Source: Gavia stellata
Lineage: Eukaryota > Chordata > Aves > Gaviiformes > Gaviidae
Assembly: GCF_030936135.1 (NCBI RefSeq)
Contig: NC_082603.1
Coordinates: 32,365,236 to 32,429,235 of the forward strand
Direction of reading: 5' to 3'
Length of the DNA: 64,000 bases
Position numbers and translations under genes: made by a program
Part shown: positions 25,621 through 35,785 of the stretch, in pieces
How the letters are laid out: each line of letters starts with the position of its first letter
Numbering within the stretch: position 1 is the first letter of the stretch
The notes under the pieces: generated by a model
Databases searched by the model: none
What the model was told of the DNA's origin: nothing
The model's input: only the letters and a program-made list of their open reading frames with translations

Positions 25621-26909
25621 GATGTGCTGCCTGATGAGGCTACCCTGGTGTCTTAAACTTACCCCCTGCCCCAGATCATGCTGAAGAGCAGAATTCAGCC
25701 ACCAGCACCGAATGAATTTGAGTGACTACTGACCTTCCCAGCTGGGTCGCCCTTCCAGCAGCAGAAAGGCACCTTGTTCTGAAATCTTGGTGGGCCTTGG
25801 AGGATTTGCCTCCCCGGGCCTGTGTTCCTTCTGTCCCGGGCAGGGTAACCCCGTTTGACTAACTCTCTCCATGGTAAGCAGAGTGTTTACTGGCTTGTAT
25901 CTGTCTCAGCTTTGACACTCTAACAAAAGGTTAGGAATCATGAATGCATCCCTTTATTTCTGCTCCACAGTGCCTCTCTTTTTTTCTGTGTAAACCCTTC
26001 ACTTGCCTCTTGCCCAGCCTTTAGAAATGATGATCAAATGCGAACTTTCAGGGTTTATTTATAGCGTAGCCTTTATGGAAAGAGAGAAAAGAAATGATTA
26101 AAAAGCAATTTTACAAAATATTTTGTTTTAAGAGAGAATTCATTGTGTTTAAATCACTGTATTCATTGTACTGTCTAGACTGGCAAACAAAGAAGATAAA
26201 GCGTCATTCAAATTAAGATTGTGAAATTCTTGGTGACTGGAATTATGGATTTGGATGTCAACCCTCAAACAAACTATTTCTGAACAGCAGTATTATCACT
26301 TTGCTATATTTAAGGCTTTGTTGGAGACAGAACAGTGCACAAGGTTGATCTGATTCAGTAATGCAATTCTAATGTTCCTTTGTTTCCGATTTCATTATAA
26401 ATTCATATTTTCAATGTTCTGTTCCTCTTTGTCCCCAGAAAATTGTTGAAAAGACTCTCCTCTGGGAGTAAAGTTTTTGTTCAAACTAACAATGACCAAA
26501 CTGACTTTAAAAAACAAAAAAACACACAACGAAAATGCAAATTAAGAGAGGGAATTCATTTAGGGTATTTTAAGCAACCTAGAATAAGTGAGTTGTTAAA
26601 AATTGCTGGCTGTGTATTTTTTTAACATGTTATTGCACATGACCGTGGTAGTTGCTGTGAGACCTTAATGCTGTGGATTCTCCAAAACCGATGTATTTCC
26701 AGTAGATTTTAAAATACAAAAGTAGTTACCTGATAAACTGGAAAGACTTGCTTTGGTATCATCCTCCTTAGCTGAAGGTGGATAGATGGGTGAGCCAGCA
26801 GAAGAAGATAAGCGGCAGCCAGGCCCTATTTCCTAGTTTAGATCAAGGCTTGAGGGACCAGTTTTCCTTTAGGGACCTCTCTAGCCTGTCCTGCTGCCAG
26901 CCCCATCAT

Positions 26910-26970
26910 ACAATCGTAGAATCATTTTGGTTGGAAAAGACCCTTAAGATCATTGAGTCCAACCACAAAC
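26910..26970 (-). mobile_element. CR1 LINE 3' end fragment, antisense
   Basis: TAGAATCATTTTGGTTGGAA and GATCATTGAGTCCAACCAC are the reverse complement of a CR1 3' terminus, a different subfamily variant from the ones at 12200, 24516 and 38294. Only about 60 bp are recognisable. The sequence beyond 26970 does not continue as CR1 in a way I can follow. Confidence 0.88.
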
Positions 26971-29700
26971 TCGGAGCAGTGGCTCCCTCCCTGGCCGCCC
27001 GTCAGAGGATGGGGCCTCTGTGCCAAGGGTTTCAGGTTTGAGGAGACCTCACAGGGAGCGTAGGAGGCTTTCATCAGCCCCATGGAGACTTGGTCTGGCC
27101 CTTTGAAGACCACCGCTGCAAAGCGCTTGGTCTGAAAGCTGGCGTTCTGTTCTCTCTTAACCAGCCTGAGGAGACCTGGAGTTAGATGAGTAACAGCGTA
27201 AAAAGATGAAGATACGTTTATCTCAAAAGGCTGGCTTTTTTCCCAAAGAAGCAGTAACGCAGTTTTCAGCACTGGAAGTCGTAGGAGGCCCCAGGGTAAA
27301 GCAGAACATGAGTGTGTAGAAGACTTGGGGCAGAAGCAGAACAGGTCCTGGGAACGGCACTGTCTGTGTCCTGTTCTCTTAACGCTGCCCAGAACGGGGC
27401 AGCAGCAGGCAGACCCTGCGTGTGCACGGAGGGGGTGGATGGCAAAGTTTGGCCCTCCCTGTCATTTTTGTTACACCTGAGAAAAAAGTGGATTTGTCTG
27501 AGATGCTTAGATCCTTTAGATGTCTTGGTTTTATTTCCGTGCAGTATCTCCAAAGCAATTCAAAAAGAGATGTACAGCAGGGAGCAGAAAGCAAGGCGAC
27601 TCCTTCCATTAGTGAGAGTGCTTTGAGGGGCTTTCCCTTTGCCTTACATTTTCTCTAAGACACGAAACTATCCGGAAAAGCAGTATTGATTGTAACAGAG
27701 GGAATTGTCCTTTACTTTGAGGGGTTTTTTCTGTGTGTTCATTCATTTTTTTGGGTAGCCTCTCAATCCAGCTGGCTATGTAAGGGAGTTGTAGAAGATA
27801 GACTATTGTAATCAGGAACAATGCTTGAGCAAGTATCACCTGTTAAAGAACAGGGAATAAATGCCCATTTCTCTTGCTGGGAAAGATATCAACCTTTCCA
27901 CACCAGTATTTTAATCTGGCTGGTGTGCAGAGTCTCTGGGCCAGCAGGCTCACATGTTCCAGAGAAAAGAACGCACTGTCTCGCTGGAAGTGTTATTTCA
28001 AGGGTGTTTCTTGGGGAATCAAAGTCCAATCAACTTCTACACGTATGAAAGAATATAGGCATGTGAGTGCACAGAAATACTCCCTGCTGTTTTAACAGAA
28101 GCCCTAGCAGAGTAAAATCTTGACTGTGCCATCCCTGGCAGTGCTTTCTACTTCGGTAGAGCCACGATTTCATCCAGTATTAACCACCTGAAGTTGACAA
28201 ATATAGAAAGTAGGCGTTCCACATTCCAGTAGCACATTGGGACTGGCAGTATAAAAGGATGTGTTGATGAAGGATGAAGCAAACATGCCCAGAACATGCC
28301 AGGTAGTACTGCAGGTTCAGCCTGGCTGGGGACCGCCGGCTGCTCTGGCACACGGGTGACATCCCAGGGACTTGGTGCCTAGCCGAGCAAACACTGCTGT
28401 GCATGGGAGAAAGAGTATCTGCTGGCTTCACGGGCAGCCTACTTACATCCCAGCATTTAGGTCATGATCGTATTTCTTTAACACAGGGGAAATGGGAAAC
28501 CAGAAGATGTAAGGTCTGCCGGTCACCTTGCTTATCCTCAGAGCCTCCCTGCCTGTCCTGGGCCAGTGAAACTGTGCTTACGTTCCTCATCTACGTCGTA
28601 AAGTTCTAGGAGATCCTCAGCTGTAAAATGCCGGATTAGTGGGAAGCAAAGATTTTACCACAGCAGATACTACAGCCTATAAAATCATCCAACCCTTTTT
28701 AAAAATCTAGCCATAGTGTTTGACTAGATGGCTTCCAGCAGCAGCACGGGCTGGCTGTTCTCCAGGGGTCATTCGGATACTCTCACAGTGCTGTGCTTTG
28801 GGCACTAACATTAAAACAGATTTAGGGTCCTGCTTGGAAACTGCAAACACGGATAGAGATTTAATCAAACGCTGATTCTTGAATCCTGATTTTTTATGTT
28901 TAACACTGTTCCATCTGAAAGCTATTGCTTCAATGCTCCTTGTGAAATAACTTCCACTGAAAATAGCCTGTGCCTGCTGCCTTCGCCCTTGCCTGCGAGC
29001 TTGATCCTCTGTTAACATGGGTGATCAGTGTCTCATTCCAGTGGGATGGCTCAGGAGAATCCACAGAAAATCAGAATCTCACAAAGATCAGGAAAGGACC
29101 CAAATTATTCGGTCCTCTCCCTTCCACACAGGACTCTGTCCCAGAGACTCCTTCTGCAGGGGATTCTGTGAGATCCCTTCCTCTAATTTGTTTTGGCCAA
29201 AAGCACAGTAGGATGGAAGTCTGTCTCTGACACCTTTATACTGGACTGGGAGGGCAGCTGTGGGCTCCCTAGCACAACTTTGCAAGTTACCTTTAGCTTC
29301 TGGAGCGCGCTCGAGTCCTCCCTCGCTACAGGGAATTGATACTTTAAGAATATGATTAGGGGATTTCATGTAAAGTATCATTTTATTTGAGAAATCTCCC
29401 CTCTGGGGATGCAGTGTTCGACATTTCCTTTGGTTAGTATAAATAATAAAAGATAAGTCTGTTCTGCCTTTGACTCCCAGTAAGGAAGAGGAACAGATTT
29501 TTGGTTTACTGAGGGGTCTGCAGCACTTTGTTCTCATGACTACTATATAATGGGATTGAACATATTTTATGCCATCTGGCCTGTTCAGCCGAAACAAAAC
29601 ACATCAGTAACGTTCCGATTGGTTTTGAAACATCTTGTTCTTGTCAAAAAGTATTTTAAATCAAAACAGGCTTTTCCAGTTTGTGTTTGTCTTTTACTAG

Positions 29701-29762
29701 GAGGCCATGGCGAAAATGGGGAGAATCGGGCGAGTCGTGCAGCCTAACCACGAGCATAAAAG
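29701..29762 (+). CDS. FGGY: FGGY carbohydrate kinase, penultimate coding exon
   Basis: This 62-bp exon starts in phase 0 after a strong acceptor (pyrimidine tract, ACTAG) and ends before GTAATC. It encodes EAMAKMGRIGRVVQPNHEHK plus the first two bases of an arginine codon completed by the next exon. EAMAKM directly follows the DFASIQ end of the exon at 945-1039, as expected for vertebrate FGGY. The block up to the YDKKY motif of the last exon is the same length as in the human protein as I recall it. The middle (GRIGRVVQPNHEH) differs more from mammals than the flanks do. The exon is far from its upstream partner (28.7 kb) and only 850 bp from the last exon, with a CpG island in between. Confidence 0.93.
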
Positions 29763-29924
29763 GTAATCCCGACTTCTGTGCCTTCGTCCCCGGGAATGCT
29801 CCGAAGATGAAGTTGAGGTCTGTCTCTTCACAGCTCTGCTTGAGCGCACTAGTGGCTGTCGCCCGGATTAGTTCAGGGTTGTAGGGGCACCCAGCTCTTC
29901 AGCCCGGCTGAAGGCAGTCACCTG

Positions 29925-30435
29925 CTGTCCGTGGGACCCGCGCACCGCAGCGGGCGTCTCTCCGCCCGGGCCCCCGGCCCTCCTCGGCCAGCCAGGGCCA
30001 CCAGCAGCGCGGGGGACGCCGCCAGCGGCTCCGAGGCTGCCGCGAGGCCGCAGCAGCCCCAGCCGCCTTTCCGCAGCGACTGCAGTTCCCGGCTCACCGC
30101 GACCTTGGCGTGATTTCACGGCTGCTTGGCCAACGAGCGGTACAGCCCCTGCGGGCACCGGCCCTGGGGGCCCGCGGGCGCTGCGGGGCCGCTCCCGCCC
30201 GCGGCTGCTCCCCCGGCGGGGCGCGGGCACCCCCTGGCGGCGGCGGCGGGCGGCCCCGGGGATCCGCCGCCAAAAGGCGCCCCAGACACCGGGGCGGGAG
30301 CCGTGCGCTCCCCTTCGCGGAGCCGTGGGGCTCTGCCAGCGGGTGTAGAGGGGCGGAAGAGCAGCGCAGCCCCGGGGCCGCCCCGCTGCCACCGGCCGGG
30401 GCTCCGGAGGACGAGCTGGGCAAAGGAGAGGTGTA
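29925..30435. promoter_or_regulatory. CpG island inside the last FGGY intron
   Basis: About 500 bp of very GC- and CpG-rich DNA with CGG-repeat-like blocks (GGCGGCGGCGGGCGGCCCCG near 30239) lie between the last two FGGY exons. The composition is that of a CpG-island promoter, but the island is at the 3' end of FGGY and no first exon with recognisable protein was found on either strand. Open frames of 108-174 codons span it on both strands but look like composition artefacts. It could be an alternative or lncRNA promoter, an orphan island regulating FGGY, or a GC-biased segment. A CTCF-like word sits at about 30228-30241. Confidence 0.75.
30228..30241. promoter_or_regulatory. CTCF-like motif in the intragenic CpG island
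   Basis: CACCCCCTGGCGGC resembles the CTCF consensus (CCCCCTGGTGG/CCCCCTGGCGG core). Motif match only. Confidence 0.25.
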
Positions 30436-30611
30436 ATGGTAACTCGCGGTCACTTGTTTGGGTGGGGACGGTGCTCTGGCAGCGTACAGGACTCTGAGCC
30501 TCGTAAAAGTTGTAACTAGGAAAGAACAAAGCTGCTTTGGTGCTGAGTGAAGGAAGTAAACGTGTGTATTACAGGGGACTTAAATCTTAAAATCTTAACT
30601 TTCTTATACAG

Positions 30612-30693
30612 ATTTTATGACAAGAAATATGAAGTGTTTTTGAAACTTGTGGAACATCAGAGAGAGTATCGCTCCATCATGAACAGCTTCTAA
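30612..30693 (+). CDS. FGGY: FGGY carbohydrate kinase, last coding exon with stop codon
   Basis: The exon begins with an A that completes the AGA arginine codon split across the phase-2 intron. It then encodes FYDKKYEVFLKLVEHQREYR followed by SIMNSF and a TAA stop at 30691-30693. The YDKKY..VFLKLVEHQ.EY..IMN pattern is the characteristic C-terminal end of vertebrate FGGY. The acceptor is CTTATACAG at 30603-30611. The exon carries the start of the 3' UTR, with a canonical AATAAA about 140 bp after the stop. Together the three exons give 78 complete C-terminal residues, about one seventh of a protein that is roughly 550 residues long in other vertebrates. Confidence 0.95.
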
Positions 30694-30833
30694 TCCAGAG
30701 GCACGTAACCTGGGAACAGCAGGGATAACAAATTTCCAGATACTTACGATGAGGGTAATTTCTTCTTCCTGTACCGTCCATGTTAAAAATATACGTTTAT
30801 CATTTAAAGTGTACATTTTAATTTTTAATGAGA

Positions 30834-30839
30834 AATAAA
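30834..30839 (+). terminator. FGGY: Poly(A) signal AATAAA of FGGY
   Basis: A canonical AATAAA lies 141 bp after the FGGY stop codon and is the first such hexamer on this strand downstream of it. It implies a short 3' UTR with cleavage near 30850-30870. Distal alternative sites were not assessed. Confidence 0.75.
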
Positions 30840-33747
30840 ATGCACTCACTTCACTGTGAAGCACTTCTCTGTCAATAATCCCTGCACCCCAGGGACACGG
30901 AATAATCCTTTGCTCCAGTCAGACCCGCTGCAGGTACCCCAGTGCCGGTATTTGACCGGCCACAAGCAGGAACAGCACAGGGAACAACATAACTGACTCG
31001 GATGGACTTGAATCACTGCCCTTGGCCAGGCTTTTCACAGGTAACTACACCTGGCATCACACACACTCCTTTTAGTTTTACTATCTGCTGCAGCTAAGAT
31101 CCAAACACAATTCCCATTGGAAAGTTCTGTTTGGGTTTTTTTTTTACTCTGATTATAGTACTTCTTTGGTGGCTGATATTTGAGAATCACTTTTGCAGCT
31201 GTGTAATCTTTTTCTCTCTGTTTTCTTCTGTTTCCTGCTCTCTTTTTTCTGTCTCCATTCTTGGAGCGCAGTTGTTTTGCTATCGATAATTTGTGCCATT
31301 TTGTCTTTTGCGAGTAACTTGCCCTCAGTGCGCGTTAATCACTGTGCAGCTGTGAAACGGCCCGCTGTGGACGTTGAAGGACTAGGCTGAGCAGGCACAG
31401 TTGCTGAAAATATGTTCCTAATGCAGGTGCGTTCCTTCCATCCTGGCAGCTGCCTTGTGGGGAGTCAGCCCTGAAACAGCCTGGCTCTCCCTGTCCGTTC
31501 TCATCACGTTGCTTCAGCCAGGCTCAGCTCAGAGCACGTGCATTTACATAGCCTGCCAGCTGCAGAGCTGAGCTCAGCGACAGCAGGTACAGGGAACGCA
31601 GAGGGAGAGAGGGAAAGGGTTTTCCTTCCTTAGGCTTGCATTTGTCAAGGCTCAGACACCTTCCTGCCTGCCGGCTGGCCAAATCCACAGAAGGCTTTTA
31701 TTTGTTCCCAGGCGATTTTGAAGGTTGCCCTGGATAGTTAGTCCTACAAGGTGCTGCCAAGCTCACGACGACAGGTCGTGGCATAACTGGGCTGTGGAAG
31801 GAGAGAGTTTGGGCACTCTGGTTGTATACAGCAAAGATGTTTTACCTCTGACAGTACAAATTGTTTTGATCTTGCAAGACCAAACACTGCCACTGCCTTC
31901 AGTGAAATTCTCTCAGAAATTCTTTCTTTCTCTGCCATTTGTCTGTTACTTTTTGATAAAAGATACTATTCTGTCTAAAAAGCAAAACCAGGGTCCCCAG
32001 CTGAAGGAGAGGATTAAGAAGGAAGGGGTGACAGAATAGAAAAGCATATTCAGATCAACTGTAACTCTGTTATAGGTCACTCATGAGAACCCTTCCCTCC
32101 TTCAAACTGCGAACTGCCACCCTCTTGATGAGCCTGTATTATGCAAGAGAAACAACCTATAGCCCCTTTCCATCGAGTCGATATTCATAGACATGAACTC
32201 CATCTTTATACACTTAGCTTGATAGGAATTCCATTCTTTAGTATTGGCATAGGCTGTAATTCCCAGTTAAATGCAAACAGAAGTTACACAATAACAAAAT
32301 TACACTTAGAGAACTTGGAAAATAATAGTTTCTGGGTTTTTTTATGTTAGTAGTCAGCATTCAAAAACATCTGGTAATTTTTTTAAAGAAACAATGCACT
32401 TCCTGCCTTGTAGTTCATGGAAAAGCAATTGCTGCCATTTCCAAAGTACCCATTGTTAAGAGAAACAGCTTTACAAGTTCAGGGACATAATTAAAGACAA
32501 TGAAAGTTGATGGGAATAAAATGAAGAAACACCATAACAAAAAGAGTATAACAAGCGAGAAAACAACTGCAACATGATGGTATATCATAGCTTACAATTC
32601 AAGGGCACAATAAAATATGTCAACGGAAAATACGTAGAAGGAAAAAACAGTTGGAGACCAGTGTATTGTGAACAATAAATATTCATAAAGTTTAATGTAT
32701 CTACTTCAATATACAATTCATATGTAAAAATGAAGTCCACTGACTCCAAATACATAGCAAATGTACAGGTTATACAGGGAGGGATGTGTAGGGTTGTCTG
32801 GCACTGTACCAGCATTTTTAACTCTTTGCAGCCTAACACAAACAGACGTGCACACTGCCCCCCAACGTCGGCAAACTTTCCATAAACTTTCTGCTATTTA
32901 TATCATCAACGTCAATTTGGCCTTGATCTCGCTGGCTGAACTGGCACCAAGACTTACAAGGAAATCACAAGGAGTGTATGAAGTCTAGAAAGGAAACAAA
33001 CAGTCCTGCTGACTTTGTTAAAGCTTAGATGCACAGAGTTCAAGGAACCTGTGTACCTTGCATAGGCTTATATGAGAGTTACATAGAGATTGTTCACATT
33101 TCTTGCATGATTTTTTTAATGCTTTTCTCCCCTTGTACTACTTGTACTTTATAGTTGCATTTTTGTTCCAAGCCAATGTTACTACCAGTTTCACCTTGAC
33201 CATTTTAGAATCAGGACTGTACTTGCTGCAGAGCTGTAAAAATCTGTATTCCAGTGGATGTGTCATCAGCGGTGATAACACAAAGCACTGATACGAGATT
33301 TTCTAGTGATACTATCTAACATGCCTTGTGTTATATAAGACTTAGCAAATTGTACAGTTTGCTAAGCTCTCAGATTAAAATTTTTTCAAATTGAGCCAAG
33401 ATGTAAAATGTTAAAAGCTCAAAGAGTTCTAAAACTCTTCAACTGCAAGTTGATTGGCATTGTAACTTTAAGCTCTGTTCATAGCTTTAGGTATTTTCAA
33501 TTCAGGCACTTTGTACGAAGATAAGTTACAGAAAAACGCAGCATGAAAGAGTCTAGCAAGTATACAGTGTAAAACTAGCCTTCTAAGCGCTTGCACATCG
33601 AATCACTTGGCCATGCCAAGTATTGCTGAGTCCTGCTTCAGCCTTTGTCAGCAGCAGAATGACAAATCCATCATACGCTGCCCCAAATCAAAGAGAAGCC
33701 TGCCATCGCTTGATGAAGGTTGACCAAGGAATCCATGTTTGAGTCAG
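30840..33747. other. Intergenic/3' UTR interval between FGGY and the RNF170-like gene
   Basis: The interval lies between the tail-to-tail ends of FGGY and the RNF170-like gene. The right part (roughly 33100-33747) is probably the 3' UTR of the RNF170-like gene. The rest is unique sequence without a recognised exon or mobile element. GC content is higher near 31430-31720 but there is no island. Confidence 0.6.
33115..33120 (-). terminator. Candidate poly(A) signal ATTAAA for the RNF170-like gene
   Basis: TTTAAT on the + strand gives ATTAAA on the - strand about 630 bp past the stop codon. I saw no canonical AATAAA closer on that strand. A second ATTAAA is at 32691-32696. Which one is used is unknown. 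Confidence 0.35.
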
Positions 33748-34053
33748 TCAGGACTCCGACAGCATGCTCTGAGCTGCAGACCTTGCCATATTTACCCCAT
33801 TAGATGCGATTTGCTGACAAATGTTTATCATGCAAATTAAAAGAAGGGAAACAACCACCATGTCGTCAGCTGTTCCAAGCGTCCTACAGAGAGGCCCAGG
33901 CTTCATGTCAAATGGAGAAGACAAGCATATGATAGTTCCAAAGGAGCAAACAGCAACCCTTAGGAAAAAAATCCATACGAGACCATCCCAGGTGAAGATT
34001 CCTCGCAAGGCAAGAGTCAGGAATAACGGCATGTCATAAAGGTAATCTGCAAA
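33748..34053 (-). CDS. RNF170-like E3 ubiquitin ligase, last coding exon (membrane tail, DUF1232)
   Basis: This exon encodes the C-terminal 101 residues and a TGA stop at 33748-33750. After an acceptor AG at 34054-34055 it starts FADYLYDMPLFLTLALRGIF, parallel to the human RNF170 stretch ending DLPTLLRHAFREMF. Two hydrophobic segments follow, LVWIFFLRVAVCSFGTIICL and VVVSLLLICMINIC. Between them SPFDMKPGPL and LGTADDM reproduce the DUF1232 signature SPxD...P...LG..DD. RNF170 is an ER-membrane RING ligase that directs IP3 receptor degradation, and this tail would anchor the paralogue similarly. The conventional-looking GCAG acceptor six bases further in would break the frame, so the TTTAG acceptor is chosen because it joins in phase 0 to the previous exon. 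The extreme C-terminus (NGVNMARSAAQSMLSES) is not a match to RNF170 that I know. Confidence 0.88.
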   Translation of the reverse strand, partial: FADYLYDMPLFLTLALRGIFTWDGLVWIFFLRVAVCSFGTIICLSSPFDMKPGPLCRTLGTADDMVVVSLLLICMINICQQIASNGVNMARSAAQSMLSES

Positions 34054-35118
34054 CTAAATATTCAGATGAGTTACGCTATTGTGCATTCTGATGCATGCAG
34101 TTCGTTCAGCTGAATGTGTCTCAAGCACTTTTAGATTCAAATCTCTTGAATGCAGAAGCTTTCTGTGCTGTCCAAATCCACCTACGCTGTTCAGTTATTT
34201 CGCAGGATCTAGAGGCACACTTGTAAGAGGCATCCCCGCTCCCCAGCACTTTGAAAAGAAAGTATTATGCTTGACATTGAATCCTTTGGAAACTGGGCCT
34301 TAATGGCTGCACTGAGTATACGCCTGTCTTTAAAATCTGGCATCAAGTGTAGGCTATGAATGCTTGAAAATGAGGCCTCAAGTCTCACCTTGGTGTGGAC
34401 AGGACCCATAGGACTGAGTGATTATTCCCCTTCATTAATGCGAGTTTGTTGGGTTGAAATATAATATTCCCCTCCACAGTGCTTAGTTTAGTCCGTAGAA
34501 TGAAACAGACCCCACAGTCCTTTCAGGCCCCCTACCAGGATGTGACAGGAGAGGAAGATTTGCTTTGGTGATACTCTACACGCTGTCAAGAATGGGCCTG
34601 ACTTGTGCCTTCCGCCCTCATCTTTCACATCATTTCCACTGCCTGTCACGTCTCTGTACCAGCTGGGACTCCAGCTTTAAGAAACTGCAGAGCCAGTGTG
34701 GACTGTTTGAATTTGGCAATACCCGGGGAAAAAAACAGCTGCCTTCTAAGCTGGAATCTGATTTGAAATTTTAGAGGCATGTTAAAATCCTGGCGTTCAA
34801 ATCTGAGTTCACATTTGAAAGTTCCTGCCTGACCATCTCTAGTCAGTTCTTCTTTGCTTCCTGTATTTCATCCCACACTGCTTTCTCCTCCCTGCCAGGA
34901 TGGCTGCAGAAGGACTCTCAGCTGGCAACTCCAAGAAGCACCTTTACTAGAAGGTGCTGGACCCAGCAGTGGATGGTAACACTTCCACTATGGTATTGCC
35001 AACAAGTGCATAAAAAGGTAATTCACAGAATGATATGAACTAGTTCTCGTTGCTGGGTGTCTTTCAGTCCTCTATGTGTTATGCAGTACTAGGTAAATGT
35101 AGATTTATAAATACTTAC
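34054..35118 (-). other. Intron of the RNF170-like gene
   Basis: Phase-0 intron of about 1.07 kb between the linker and tail exons. It holds unique sequence and no recognised repeat. Confidence 0.75.
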
Positions 35119-35229
35119 AGGTCGAGGTTGCCCTGAGAAACGCTTGTTGTAATCTCTAATGTCATGTACAATTTGTTTACTTGACTTATCTTGTTGCTTT
35201 TCACAAGAGATGTTATCCAGAAGAACCAC
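35119..35229 (-). CDS. RNF170-like E3 ubiquitin ligase, linker exon
   Basis: A 111-bp exon of 37 codons, phase 0 on both sides. It encodes VVLLDNISCEKQQDKSSKQ followed by IVHDIRDYNKRFSGQPRP. The D(I)xDYN(K/R)RFSGQPR motif is a hallmark of RNF170 proteins just after the RING. Acceptor TTCTTACGAAG and donor GTAAGTA are both good. It joins directly to CPLCRQK of the exon at 35712-35785, giving CRQKVVLL where RNF170 has CRQTVTLL. The serine/lysine/glutamine-rich linker is about as long as the RNF170 linker and diverged from it. Confidence 0.92.
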
Positions 35230-35711
35230 CTTCGTAAGAAAAGATCAGCATTAGCACGGTGTATTTTAATCTGCCGTATAAAGGATAGCGTTCTGTAGTA
35301 CATGTCTCTCCATAGTCTCTCTTTCTCACAACTGGACCTTTGTCCAGCTCAGGCAGTTCCACAATAGCAAGAACGTTTTCCTTTTATAACCTGCATCCAA
35401 CCTTCCAGTACAACACGCAGCCTCTGGCAGGGTTTAGACGAGATTAGGAACTTCCATATTGTTTTTTATGGAAAGTTATCCCAGAGATTCAGTAAACTAT
35501 ACAGAAGTAAAATGCCAGAGGCCTGTTTAATATTTCACAGATTTTCCTGATATGACATGTGTCAAATGATAAATGTGCATGGCTGCAGGGTCATTCAAGT
35601 CTCGGTGGGTTTTGAAATGCTGTGGAAACTTAGAGGATAAATAAAGTTGATCCTGAGAGCTCAAGCTTGTCATTTTGTACGTATCATAATGCAGATGGAG
35701 GTAAGTCTTAC

Positions 35712-35785
35712 CTTTTGTCTGCAGAGAGGGCAGATTATTGCTGCTAGCTGGGGACTATGTTTCCAGTATGTGATCAGACAGGAAC
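35712..35785 (-). CDS. RNF170-like E3 ubiquitin ligase, second RING exon
   Basis: A 74-bp exon whose first two bases (GT) complete a glycine codon. It then reads SCLITYWKHSPQLAAIICPL and CRQK. It supplies the sixth RING zinc cysteine (GSC) and the last pair (CPLC). In RNF170 the equivalent is GSCIIAYWRYG...CPICRQ. Its acceptor pyrimidine tract is very long: it appears as the A-rich run at about 35790-35817 on the + strand. The donor is GTAAGA. The exon ends in phase 0, matching the next exon. Confidence 0.93.

Larger units (their letters stand above)
1040..29700 (+). other. FGGY: FGGY 28.7-kb intron
   Basis: Phase-0 intron between two recognised FGGY exons (GT at 1040, AG at 29699-29700). 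It is mostly unique AT-rich sequence. Items listed separately are three CR1 fragments, MIR-like fragments, a set of old palindromic amniote repeats, a 57-bp tandem duplication, a T28 run, a 240-bp pyrimidine-rich tract and a few blocks that look like conserved non-coding DNA. I found no coding exon of another gene in it: the open frames are short, compositionally biased or overlap repeats. Confidence 0.85.

Noticed and set aside
29088-29597. 169-codon - strand open frame antisense to the FGGY intron
   Set aside because: No recognisable domain, no CpG promoter at its start and no convincing splice context. Likely chance.
29868-30529. Open frames of 108-174 codons on both strands in the GC-rich island
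   Set aside because: Stop codons are rare in such GC-rich DNA. The peptides are Gly/Ala/Pro/Arg-rich without any domain and overlap on both strands.
34047-34050. GCAG acceptor for the last RNF170-like exon
   Set aside because: Using it leaves the exon out of frame with the phase-0 donor at 35118. The TTTAG acceptor six bases upstream restores the conserved frame.
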